DNA of 7,418 nt from Solirubrobacteraceae bacterium (GCA_025928415.1 JAICJK010000109.1:1-7418), one strand, 5' to 3'; numbered from the stretch's first letter, positions 1 to 6,383 are shown. The notes: a model not told the origin generated them from the letters alone. Numbers and translations: made by a program.

Positions 1-118
1 GCGCGTCGATCACGGGCTGCGCGGGCCCACCGGCACAGCGCAGGCTGTAGCGATGACGGTCCAGCAGGCGGGCGGCGGACCAGACGAAGGTCTCGGCGGC
101 GGCGCGGTCGATCGGCAT
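1..118 (-). CDS. N-terminal fragment, probable terpenoid-cyclase-toroid (prenyltransferase-like) protein
   Basis: Only the first 39 codons are in the window; the gene continues leftward beyond base 1. The fragment begins MPIDRAAAETFVWSAARLLD and continues with RHRYSLRCAGGPAQPVIDA. From memory, this opening (Arg-Ala-rich helix, FVW-x-ARLLDRHR, then a Gly-Gly segment and Pro-Val) resembles a family of actinobacterial proteins annotated as prenyltransferase- or squalene-cyclase-like toroids. In those, a YRNPDGGFGHALEPD-type motif follows shortly after, but that part lies outside the window, so the assignment is tentative. Codon use is strongly GC at third positions, as expected for a real gene. 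The ATG lies 11 nt after the stop of the AraC-family gene, with no good Shine-Dalgarno. The tight spacing suggests co-transcription with that regulator, and possibly translational coupling. Confidence 0.55.
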   Translation of the reverse strand, partial: MPIDRAAAETFVWSAARLLDRHRYSLRCAGGPAQPVIDA

Positions 119-129
119 GCGCCGGCACG

Positions 130-828
130 CTAGGCGGCGGTCGGTGTGCGGTCTTTGAGGAATCGGACAGGCGGGATGCCGGCCAGGCGGGTGACCTCGG
201 CGGTCATGTGGGCCTGGTCGGCGTAGCCGGCCTCGAGGGCCCGCTCGACCAGCGGCGCGGGCGCGAGCGCCTGCAGTCGCCGGAAGCGCAGGACGCGCGC
301 CAGGAGCTTCGGCCCGTACCCGACCGCGTCGCCGACCCGCCGTTGCAGCTGGCGCGCGCTCACGCCGAGCTCGGCGGCGACCGGGCCGACGCGCGCGAGC
401 GGCCGGCCGAGGGCCGCGACCGCGGCGCGGACGAGCGGATCGGGCTCCACGCCGCGCAGCCGGACGGCGCGCAGGAGCACGGCGTGCGGGTCCGCGCCGC
501 CCGCCAGCACGTCGAGCAACGCCGCGGCCACGTCGGTCCCCAGGACGTCGGCGGCGTCCGGCGACAGGCCGCACAACTCCGAGGCCGGAAGCCCCAGGAC
601 GGCGCCGGCCGTCCCCGGCCGCAGCCGTGCCCCGACGAGCCGCACGCCGGGCGACAGCGTGACGAGCCGCGGGCGGGCGTCGGGCCCCGCGATGGTCAGC
701 CGCTCTCCCGCCCAGATCAGGTCGACGCAGGCATCCGGCACGATCCGGTGCTCCTGCCCGGTCGTCGTCACGTGCTCCCACGTGCAGGCCACCAACGGCG
801 AGCCGACGAGGCACTCGACGTAGCTCAC
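130..828 (-). CDS. AraC-family transcriptional regulator (DUF6597-like N-terminal domain)
   Basis: A 232-residue cytoplasmic DNA-binding regulator. Residues 1 to about 110 form a small sensor-like domain with the HRIVPDACVDLIW signature (about 27-39), typical of AraC proteins annotated with a DUF6597 domain. The C-terminal half carries the two AraC helix-turn-helices. The first is at about 147-166 (VAAELGVSARQLQRR). The second is at about 195-215, followed by the family-typical GYADQAHMTAEVTRLAG segment and a conserved-style G-x-P-P-x-x-F-L ending. The start is GTG. No Shine-Dalgarno is visible, but TAGCTT ends 6 nt before it, so the mRNA may be leaderless. It lies 11 nt upstream of the truncated toroid-like gene, which is its probable operon partner. 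The ligand and target genes cannot be told from sequence. Confidence 0.9.
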   Translation of the reverse strand: MSYVECLVGSPLVACTWEHVTTTGQEHRIVPDACVDLIWAGERLTIAGPDARPRLVTLSPGVRLVGARLRPGTAGAVLGLPASELCGLSPDAADVLGTDVAAALLDVLAGGADPHAVLLRAVRLRGVEPDPLVRAAVAALGRPLARVGPVAAELGVSARQLQRRVGDAVGYGPKLLARVLRFRRLQALAPAPLVERALEAGYADQAHMTAEVTRLAGIPPVRFLKDRTPTAA

Positions 829-834
829 GCCCGA

Positions 835-840
835 AAGCTA
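835..840 (-). promoter_or_regulatory. Candidate -10 box (TAGCTT) for a leaderless AraC-family transcript
   Basis: On the minus strand TAGCTT is followed by TCGGGC and then the GTG start. This matches the TANNNT -10 pattern placed 6 nt before the first codon, as seen in leaderless actinobacterial genes. No convincing -35 is visible 16-19 nt upstream, where the sequence is almost entirely G and C. Confidence 0.4.
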
Positions 841-934
841 CCGCGCTGCGCCGGGCGCGGCCGGCGGCGCGACGTCCGGCCGTCCCGCCCTTCACGCGGC
901 GACCGCCTCCAGCGGGGAGCCGCTCGCCGGCGGA

Positions 935-953
935 CGCGGGGGATCGCCCCGCG
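935..953 (-). terminator. GC-rich hairpin downstream of the DUF6159-like gene
   Basis: A perfect 7-bp inverted repeat, CGCGGGG / CCCCGCG, with a 5-nt loop. It lies about 120 nt after the stop of the membrane-protein gene and about 107 nt before the AraC start. There is no following U-tract on either strand, so it could end the membrane-protein transcript only as an L-shaped, GC-rich actinobacterial type. It directly abuts a second dyad at 954-976. Confidence 0.35.
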
Positions 954-976
954 CGGGTCGTGGATCCATGAGCCCG
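954..976. repeat. Imperfect dyad centred on TGGATCCA between two genes
   Basis: The fully palindromic octamer TGGATCCA (961-968) is flanked by CGGGTC on the left and GAGCCCG on the right. The flanks pair apart from one bulged G and the innermost flanking base. It could be an operator for the AraC gene or part of a tandem terminator with the adjacent hairpin. The sequence alone does not decide. Confidence 0.3.
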
Positions 977-1075
977 GCGGTGCAGGCCGCGCTGACCGAG
1001 CCGCTACCGCCCTCGACGCGGCGCACAGGCAGCCGCGGGTGACCGGAAGGACGGGTGCTGCTTCGGTCCCGCAGG

Positions 1076-2656
1076 TCAGCCGCCGCCCGGCCACTGCAGC
1101 CTGCGGCGCGCGCTGAACGGCGCCCGCAGGTCGGCGGCGTCGAAGCCCCCGCGCACGTCGCCGTCGGTGGCGTAGCGATAGAGCGCGACGGCGAAGATCT
1201 GCCGGATCGCTGCCGCCAGCGCGCTCACCGCCAGCACGATGATCGCGCCGCAGCCCACGATGGCGACCCGGGCGGGGCCGTGCAACGCCAGGCCGCCGCC
1301 GATGAGCCCGCCGCCCACGAACAGGGCCACGACGGTCCACGCTCCGATGATGACCGAGCCCCCGACGCCCTCCCCCCAGCGCCCGCGGATCAGGCGCGCG
1401 GAGCGCCGGACGCAGCCGGTCGCCGTGCAGCCCTCCAGCGCGAGGATCGGCACCGCGAAGAAGGTGACCAGCGCCCACGCGGTGCCGACCAGCCACGTCG
1501 CGAGCCGCCCGCCGAGCGGCAGGCGCTGCGCGATCTGCTGCAGCACGATCCCGACGCCGGTGGCCAGCAGCGACCACAGGGCGATCTGCCCGAGGCGGCC
1601 CATGGCCACGGCGAGGGCCTGCCGGACCGACAGATCGCGGCCGTCCAGGGTGGCGTCGGCCGCCGCCGCCAGCGCCACGTTCAGCGTCGTCCCGGCGAAG
1701 CTCAACGGCCAGGCCAGCAGCGCGCCGATCCACACCAGCCGGTCGCCGTGGCCGGGGTCGTGGAACCAGCCGGCCAGCCAGAACAGGGCGATGGTGGCCG
1801 CGACCGACAGGGCGACCGACATGCCGGCCAGGGCGAGCATCGTCCGGTCGCCCCGCAGCAGGGCCGCGGCGGTGCGCGTCAAGCGCCAGCTCCGGGAGAT
1901 GCGGCCCTCCCCGGCGGGCGCGAGGTACTGTCGTGTGGCGGCATCACCCGGCCGCTCGGGCGCCATGTCGGCCGGCAGCCCCGCCGGCTCCGGCGCGACC
2001 ATCCCGATCAGCCGCCAAGCGCGCACGCCCACCCAGCCCATGGTCACCAGGACGCCGAGGGTCGCGGCGACCGCGTTGGGACCGTCCGGGCCGGTGACCG
2101 GCACGGCCAGCGCCAGCAGCGCGAAGACCGCGAACACGATCGGATAGGCCGGCGGCCCGTAGCGATCGAGGCGACCCGGCGCCGCTCCGCTCCCGGCCGT
2201 CGCCCGATGGGCCCGCCACGTCAGGACGCCCAGCCAGGCCAGGGCCACCACCGCCGCCGCGAGGCCGGCGACCAGCAGGCCGTCGGAGTGATCCTCGTGA
2301 CGCGTGGTCGTCTCCAGCACGAACTGCCACACCAGCGCGCCGGTCATCACCACGCCGCCGAGCGCCAGGGTCGCGAAGGCCGACCGGCCGCGACGCCCGG
2401 GGCTCTCCCGTACCCCCAGCGCACCGACCACCGCCATCGACGACGCCGCCGCGAGCAGCACGGCCAGCGCCAGGACCTCGTGACCGACCGACGACGGCGG
2501 GTTGCCGGGCTCGGCGTTCCCGTTGAACACCGCGTCGGCGGCCAGGCCCGCGACCAGGAGCGCCGCCGTCCCCGCCAGTGGCCTTCGCAGGCGCTGCGGC
2601 GGCACGTCCCCCTGGACCTGCGGCTCCGGTTGATCGTCCTCGACGCGCGGAGGCAT
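1076..2656 (-). CDS. Multi-spanning membrane protein with DUF6159-like C-terminal half
   Basis: About 526 residues, integral membrane. After an acidic/proline cytosolic lead (EDDQPEPQ), the N-terminal half has about five or six hydrophobic helices. A charged, proline-rich linker follows (MAPERPGDAATRQ, about residues 231-242). The C-terminal half, beginning at SWRLTRTAAALLRGDRTML, resembles DUF6159. It has further membrane helices, FFAVPILALEG, then a basic RRSARLIRGRWGEGVGGS segment and RQIFAVALYRYAT near the end. No enzymatic motif is visible; function is unknown. The start is uncertain. The ATG at 2656 was chosen because it begins the acidic lead. In-frame GTG at 2686 (AGAGG 4 nt before it) and ATG at 2701 (no Shine-Dalgarno, next to a hairpin) would add 10 or 15 residues. 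It lies 79 nt after the hydrolase stop and is probably read with it. Confidence 0.8.
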   Translation of the reverse strand: MPPRVEDDQPEPQVQGDVPPQRLRRPLAGTAALLVAGLAADAVFNGNAEPGNPPSSVGHEVLALAVLLAAASSMAVVGALGVRESPGRRGRSAFATLALGGVVMTGALVWQFVLETTTRHEDHSDGLLVAGLAAAVVALAWLGVLTWRAHRATAGSGAAPGRLDRYGPPAYPIVFAVFALLALAVPVTGPDGPNAVAATLGVLVTMGWVGVRAWRLIGMVAPEPAGLPADMAPERPGDAATRQYLAPAGEGRISRSWRLTRTAAALLRGDRTMLALAGMSVALSVAATIALFWLAGWFHDPGHGDRLVWIGALLAWPLSFAGTTLNVALAAAADATLDGRDLSVRQALAVAMGRLGQIALWSLLATGVGIVLQQIAQRLPLGGRLATWLVGTAWALVTFFAVPILALEGCTATGCVRRSARLIRGRWGEGVGGSVIIGAWTVVALFVGGGLIGGGLALHGPARVAIVGCGAIIVLAVSALAAAIRQIFAVALYRYATDGDVRGGFDAADLRAPFSARRRLQWPGGG

Positions 2657-2704
2657 GTGCGACGTTCTGCCCCATTTCCAGCACACCGAACCTCTGTCCA
2701 TCAG

Positions 2705-2719
2705 GGCGGCAGCGCCGCC
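2705..2719. repeat. Perfect hairpin GGCGGC-AGC-GCCGCC at a gene junction
   Basis: Six-base perfect arms with a 3-nt loop, located between the hydrolase stop and the membrane-protein start. With the hairpin overlapping the hydrolase stop codon it forms a tandem pair. There is no U-tract. It may act as a transcript-stabilising or partial-termination element that lowers expression of the downstream gene. Confidence 0.35.
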
Positions 2720-2729
2720 GTTCCGGTGA

Positions 2730-2744
2730 GGCCCCTCAGGGGCC
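2730..2744. terminator. Hairpin spanning the hydrolase stop codon
   Basis: GGCCCC-TCA-GGGGCC is a perfect 6-bp inverted repeat (7 bp if the closing T-A pair is counted). Its 3-nt loop is exactly the complement of the TGA stop of the hydrolase gene, so in the mRNA the stop codon is the loop. A ribosome finishing the gene would melt it, which makes it a poor terminator while translation is active. It could act when ribosomes are absent. No U-tract follows. Confidence 0.35.
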
Positions 2745-5390
2745 GGTCCATCCGTTGCTGTAGCAGTAGCTGCCGCTCCGGCAGGCCGAGATCCCGTCTC
2801 CGTTCAGGAAGCTGCCCTCGTGGTCCCTGCCGTCGGCCGACTGCCAGGGGTAGTAGTGCGCGTCTCCGCCGAAGCCCCACTGCGGGCGGGGCGGGACGTT
2901 GAGCGCGGGCTCGACCGCCGAGCCCTGGCCGAGCGTGCCGGAGTAGGAGGGCGGGCCGCCGTCGTAGTAGACCGCCGTGTTGCCGCGGGCGATCGGCGGC
3001 TTCACCCGGGTGATGCCCATGAACGGGTCGGCGTCCCAATGCCGGCCGGCGTTGAGCGCCGGGCTGTAGAGCCTGGCGTCGATCGTGCGCGCCTCGACCT
3101 CGGCGGCGACGTTCGAGACCTGCTGATCGCCGACCGCGAGCTGGAGCAGCACCTGGTGGGGAGGCGTATCGGGCAGCTCGTGACCGGCGCGCAGGTTGGC
3201 GGCGTAGCCGTCGCCCTCGCCGCGATCCCACAGCAGCTGGATCATGCCCAGGCCCAGCGGCCGGACCGACTCGTCCGGGTAGTTCGCCCAGATGCCGAGG
3301 CCCGGTAGCGAGGCGTAGGAGTCGAAGTCGACGCTGCGCCGCAGCAGGGTCGAGTAGTTCATCCCCGGTACCGAGAGCACCCCGTAGTCCACGTCCGGCT
3401 CCAGGGCGGTCAGCGCGGCGCCCATGATGGCCCCCTGGCTGATGCCCATGTAGAGCAGCCTGGTGTGCTCGCCCTTCGAGACGTCGATCACCGACCTGCC
3501 GCCGATCTGGAACTCCGGCTTGGTGGCCATCCCGTCCGGGTGGATCGCGGCGCGGCCGAGCATCATGAAGTTCACGAAGCCCTGCTGCATGCGGTCGACC
3601 AGCTTGTGGAAGTCGGAGAGGTCCGACATCGCGGGCACGACGCCCACCGCCAGGTCGGGAGCGGAGAAGCCGAACCAGTTGGTGGCGCACCAGGTCTGGT
3701 CGTTCTGGTCTGCGAGCTGTGCCATGAACGAGATCTGGCTGTAGCTGCCCAGCAGGCCGTGGCCGAAGATGCCGGCCCGGCCGGGATGCGCGGTGCCGGC
3801 GTCGTTCGCCGAGGCCGGGATCAGGCAGCGGAAGGGGACGTCGGTGGTGAACGCGGGATTGAACCTGACCGTGCCGTCCGGGTTGAAGTCGAACGAGGCA
3901 TCGGGCGGGCACCCGTTCTGGTTCAGGTAGCAGGGAACGTTCTTGACGAGGCCGTCGACGTATCGGTAGACCCCCGGACCAGGCTGGGGCGGCAGGCCGT
4001 CGCCGGCGCTGGTGCTGCAGTCGGTGTAGCCGCCGCCGCAGGCATGCGTCACCTGGACCGTCGGCGACACGCTGTGATCCAGCGAGCGATCGGCCAGGCG
4101 CGTGTCGCCCAGCCTCCGGTAGGCATCGTCGCGGAGCTGGAGCGCCCGGCCCGTGAGGCTCTGCTCGCTGGCGATCGTGAAGTCCCAGGCCAGATACAGG
4201 CCCTTCTTGGAGATCCGGTCCCTGGCCAGCTCGGGGAAGACCTTCCTGTCGAGCTCGTCGCAGCGGTAGACCAGCGCCGGGTCATCGGTCGCGAGCCGGT
4301 CACGACAGGTCTTGAAGGGCGCCTGCGCCTCGACCGGCCTGCCGCCGGCGTCCTTGAGGTTGCGGAAGGCGACCACGTAGGTGTGGCCCGGGGTGAAGTT
4401 CCGGTCCGGGCGCACGATCAGGTTGACCGGGCCGGTGTTGGACGGGTTGAGGTCGATGCCCCCGATCCCGTTCGCGGCCTGGTAGGGCGCGACGGAGGTC
4501 GGGTTGCTGTCCAGCTCGGCCCAGACCGGCCAGCGCTCGTGGGTGGTCGTGTCGTAGACGACCACCGGCTGATCGGGCCGGCTGTAGTCATGCAGGTCGG
4601 TCTCCGGGACGAAGCCGGTGTTCTCGAAGGCGGCCGGGTTGTCGACGCCGGGGATCTTGGTGACGATCATGGAGCCGGGGCTGAAGCCGTCGCCGCGGTT
4701 GATGTCGGTGGGATCGACGCGGACCCCGGCCTTGTTCGCGGGCATGGCGGCCGGCGGGAAGTCGAGCCTCAGCCCGGTGGCCGACGAGGCGTCGGGCCTG
4801 GTGAAGTAGTTGTCCGGGAACGGCTGGAGACAGCTCGCCGGATCGAGCGGGTCGCAGGTCGACCTCCTCGGCTCGACCGCCGGCGGCTTCGGCGCCTTGC
4901 CGCAGCGGCTCCTGTCCTCAGCCAGGCGCCTGTGGGCGCGTGCGGTGGCCTTCCCACGGCGTTGGTAACTGCCGGTCACGCGCACCGTCTTGGCGCCGCA
5001 GGTGGCGAGCATCCTCTCGCCCCGCTCGGTCAGGCCGAGGCTGACGCTCCTGGTCTGCTGGTTGTGCGTCGTGAAGCGGACCGACTTCTCCCGGAACAGC
5101 GTGCCGTCCCTGCCGAGCGCGGCCGAGAGGCGAACGTCGACCTTGCTTGTCGCCCTCACCTCGACCGCCAGCGCCTTCCGGTTCAGCAGCGCGCGCTGGT
5201 TCTCGGTGGTCACCTCGAGGGAGACGACCGCGTTGCGGGCGTGGTGAGCGTGGTGATGCCCGTCGTGCTGCTCGGCCTGGGCGCTCCCGGCGGCCGGGAA
5301 CGCCAGCGCCGACGCCGCGAGCAGCCCGGTCGCGATCGCCGCCGCCATGCGGCCGCTCGACGACCGGCTCGCGTCCCGTACCGCAGTCAT
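2736..5390 (-). CDS. Large secreted alpha/beta-hydrolase-like protein with GxSxG
   Basis: An 884-residue exported protein, probably an esterase/lipase-type hydrolase of unknown substrate. Residues 1-39 are a Sec signal peptide: basic start, hydrophobic AAAIATGLLAASALAF core, and cleavage after SAQA. The mature N-terminus is His-rich (six His in residues 42-50), then a beta-rich domain runs to about 165. A central region has CDPLDPASCLQPFPDNYF (from 179) and an Ig-like VNLIVRPDRNFTPGHTYVVAF stretch; the layout recalls VolA-type lipases. The catalytic region shows GHGLLG (543-548, oxyanion hole), GISQG (649-653, nucleophile Ser651), GDQQV (Asp755) and GDAHYYPW (His845; His857 is an alternative). 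Fourteen cysteines suggest disulfides. The ATG was chosen for its signal peptide and GGGAG 9 nt upstream. An in-frame GTG at 5576 would add 62 residues of pseudogene-like sequence and bury the signal. The membrane-protein gene follows. Confidence 0.85.
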   Translation of the reverse strand: MTAVRDASRSSSGRMAAAIATGLLAASALAFPAAGSAQAEQHDGHHHAHHARNAVVSLEVTTENQRALLNRKALAVEVRATSKVDVRLSAALGRDGTLFREKSVRFTTHNQQTRSVSLGLTERGERMLATCGAKTVRVTGSYQRRGKATARAHRRLAEDRSRCGKAPKPPAVEPRRSTCDPLDPASCLQPFPDNYFTRPDASSATGLRLDFPPAAMPANKAGVRVDPTDINRGDGFSPGSMIVTKIPGVDNPAAFENTGFVPETDLHDYSRPDQPVVVYDTTTHERWPVWAELDSNPTSVAPYQAANGIGGIDLNPSNTGPVNLIVRPDRNFTPGHTYVVAFRNLKDAGGRPVEAQAPFKTCRDRLATDDPALVYRCDELDRKVFPELARDRISKKGLYLAWDFTIASEQSLTGRALQLRDDAYRRLGDTRLADRSLDHSVSPTVQVTHACGGGYTDCSTSAGDGLPPQPGPGVYRYVDGLVKNVPCYLNQNGCPPDASFDFNPDGTVRFNPAFTTDVPFRCLIPASANDAGTAHPGRAGIFGHGLLGSYSQISFMAQLADQNDQTWCATNWFGFSAPDLAVGVVPAMSDLSDFHKLVDRMQQGFVNFMMLGRAAIHPDGMATKPEFQIGGRSVIDVSKGEHTRLLYMGISQGAIMGAALTALEPDVDYGVLSVPGMNYSTLLRRSVDFDSYASLPGLGIWANYPDESVRPLGLGMIQLLWDRGEGDGYAANLRAGHELPDTPPHQVLLQLAVGDQQVSNVAAEVEARTIDARLYSPALNAGRHWDADPFMGITRVKPPIARGNTAVYYDGGPPSYSGTLGQGSAVEPALNVPPRPQWGFGGDAHYYPWQSADGRDHEGSFLNGDGISACRSGSYCYSNGWTGP

Positions 5391-5393
5391 CCG

Positions 5394-5404
5394 CTCCAGC
5401 TCCC
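5394..5404 (-). promoter_or_regulatory. Ribosome binding site deciding the hydrolase start
   Basis: The minus strand reads GGGAGCTGGAG just before the ATG at 5390. The GGGAG core has 9 nt of spacing, which is good; the second GGAG has only 3 nt. This supports the 884-residue form with an N-terminal signal peptide. Confidence 0.6.
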
Positions 5405-5431
5405 GGTTGTCCCCGTCAGACCGTTTTTCCG

Positions 5432-5437
5432 ACGCTA
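5432..5437 (-). promoter_or_regulatory. Candidate -10 box (TAGCGT) for the hydrolase gene
   Basis: TAGCGT fits TANNNT and would give a leader of about 35 nt containing the Shine-Dalgarno. No clear -35 hexamer is visible at the right distance. The box lies in the 3' end of the XRE-like remnant. Confidence 0.25.
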
Positions 5438-5609
5438 TCACCCGTTCGTGAGACGCCACCGCCGCTTCTGCCGCAGCGACACCGAGTTGTGGCTGAGCGG
5501 GCGCCGCGACGCGGCCGACGTGATGCGCGCCACGCTGCGAGAGCCCGCGGGCGGTGCGGAACCGCACGACGGCCACGGCGATCGGGCGCGCCAGCCCAAG
5601 ATGAGCGGG

Positions 5610-5628
5610 TCGCGATCGCCGATCGCGA
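5610..5628. repeat. Perfect 19-bp palindrome TCGCGATCG-C-CGATCGCGA
   Basis: Nine-base perfect arms around a single C. It contains the octamer GCGATCGC. It lies inside the pseudogene region, about 220 bp upstream of the hydrolase start and about 140 bp after the TetR stop. The compact symmetry fits a homodimer binding site better than a transcript hairpin, because a 1-nt loop cannot form without opening the stem. Confidence 0.5.
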
Positions 5629-5765
5629 AGCGGTCAAGCTCTTTGGGGATTTGAAAGCCCTCGTCGTACATGGTCGACGACCAGGGTGTGGAGGTCGCTG
5701 CGGGTGATCTGCATGTCTGGGTCACCGGTTCGATGGTGATGACGGCGCAGGAGCGCGTCGACCGG

Positions 5766-6377
5766 CTACCCCTCCGCCGCCCGGAGTGTCGCGACGAGCG
5801 TCTCGTTGAGCATGGCCAGCACTCGTGCGCGCGGCAGCGCGGCCGCACGAGCCTCCTCGAGCGCCGCCTCGAAGAACGCGAAGAAGCCGACGAGCGCCGC
5901 GCGCGCCAGCGGCGGGGGGTCCGTCGTGCCCAGCTGGTTGAGCGAGATGCTGGCGATCACCGTGTCGACGAACCGGTCGAAGACGCCCCGTACCTCGGGG
6001 TCGGTCGTCACGCGCGCAAGCCGGTAGAGCTGCCAGGCGTCGCTGGGCCGCATGGCGTGGTCGATCAGCCGGCCGACGTTGGTGGCGAGCCGCTCGGGGA
6101 GCGGGATCGCCTCGTCGACCACCCAGTCGTCGGTGAGCACCCGCCCGGCCTCCTCCACCACGGCCAGCGTCAGGTCGGGGCGACCGCGCGGGAAGTAGTG
6201 GTAGAGCAGGTTGCGCGTGACGTCGGCGCGCAGCGCCACCTCGTCGAGGGAGAACTCGCTCAGTCCCTGCAGCGCGGCGACCGGGGTGGCGGCGGCGACG
6301 AGCTGCGTGCGCCGCGCGTCCCGGGAGAGCCGCCGAGGCGGCCGGGCGGAGGGGGCTCGAGGTCGAATCCCGGCCAC
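5766..6377 (-). CDS. TetR-family transcriptional regulator
   Basis: A 203-residue cytoplasmic repressor-type protein. A basic tail (about 1-22) precedes the DNA-binding domain. The domain includes RRTQLVAAATPVAALQGL, FSLDEVALRADVTRNLLYHYF (FSLDEVALRA, then DVTRNLLYHYF) and PRGRPDLTLAVVEEA. The helix-turn-helix is at about 42-61 with the diagnostic LYHYF recognition-helix end. Residues from about 80 form an all-helical ligand and dimerisation domain; FFAFFEAALEEARAAAL is one amphipathic helix. The ligand cannot be predicted. The start is GTG without Shine-Dalgarno, but with TAGGCT 6 nt before it. It is divergent from the plus-strand secreted-protein gene, 73 bp away. A dyad lies over both -35 boxes, so self-repression and control of that neighbour are the natural inference. 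Confidence 0.9.
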   Translation of the reverse strand: MAGIRPRAPSARPPRRLSRDARRTQLVAAATPVAALQGLSEFSLDEVALRADVTRNLLYHYFPRGRPDLTLAVVEEAGRVLTDDWVVDEAIPLPERLATNVGRLIDHAMRPSDAWQLYRLARVTTDPEVRGVFDRFVDTVIASISLNQLGTTDPPPLARAALVGFFAFFEAALEEARAAALPRARVLAMLNETLVATLRAAEG

Positions 6378-6383
6378 CGCTCG

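Larger units (their letters stand above)
5430..5714 (-). pseudogene. Decayed XRE-type helix-turn-helix gene remnant (possible HigA-like antitoxin)
   Basis: No intact gene fits here, but one minus-strand frame has coding-like pieces. It opens MQITRSDLHTLVVDH (from ATG 5714) with GC at nearly every third position, then degrades and meets a TGA at 5637-5635. From about 5594 the same frame reads LARPIAVAVVRFRTARGLSQR (LARPIAVAVV, then RFRTARGLSQR), closely like the region just before and within the first HTH helix of XRE/HigA-type proteins (typical form: A-V-A-V-V-R-Y-R-T-x-x-G-L-S-Q). Downstream, QPQL, AAE and SHE echo the usual QPxVARLEAAE...PSHE order but with wrong spacing and without the ARLE core. 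The middle scores better in another frame (MYDEGFQIPKELDRFAIGD), so one or more frameshifts are likely. Alternative: chance resemblance in high-GC DNA. Confidence 0.4.

Noticed and set aside
1055..2902. 615-codon open frame on the plus strand
   Set aside because: It is antisense to the membrane-protein gene and part of the hydrolase, with a composition dominated by Arg, Gly, Pro, Ala and Gln and no domain-like segments. Long antisense frames are expected at this GC content.
2701..3912. 403-codon minus-strand frame inside the hydrolase
   Set aside because: It is frame-shifted relative to the hydrolase, Arg/Gly/Pro-rich and without the GxSxG or other motifs that the true frame shows.
5421..5430. 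T-run in CCGTTTTTCC as a terminator tail on the plus strand
   Set aside because: No plus-strand gene ends here and no stem precedes it.
3465..5654. 729-codon open frame on the plus strand
   Set aside because: It mirrors the hydrolase gene on the other strand. The Val/Gly/Arg/Asp-rich low-complexity translation has no recognisable motif, while the minus strand has a signal peptide and catalytic motifs.
5722..5739. Hairpin TCACC/GGTGA just after the TetR stop as a terminator
   Set aside because: Five-base arms with an 8-nt loop and no U-tract are too weak to support in this GC-rich DNA.
5438..5848. 136-codon minus-strand frame overlapping the TetR 3' end
   Set aside because: Its first third is a shadow of TetR and its last third reads the XRE-like remnant out of frame. 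Only a short middle part (MYDEGFQIPKELDRF) looks coding, and that is included in the pseudogene entry.
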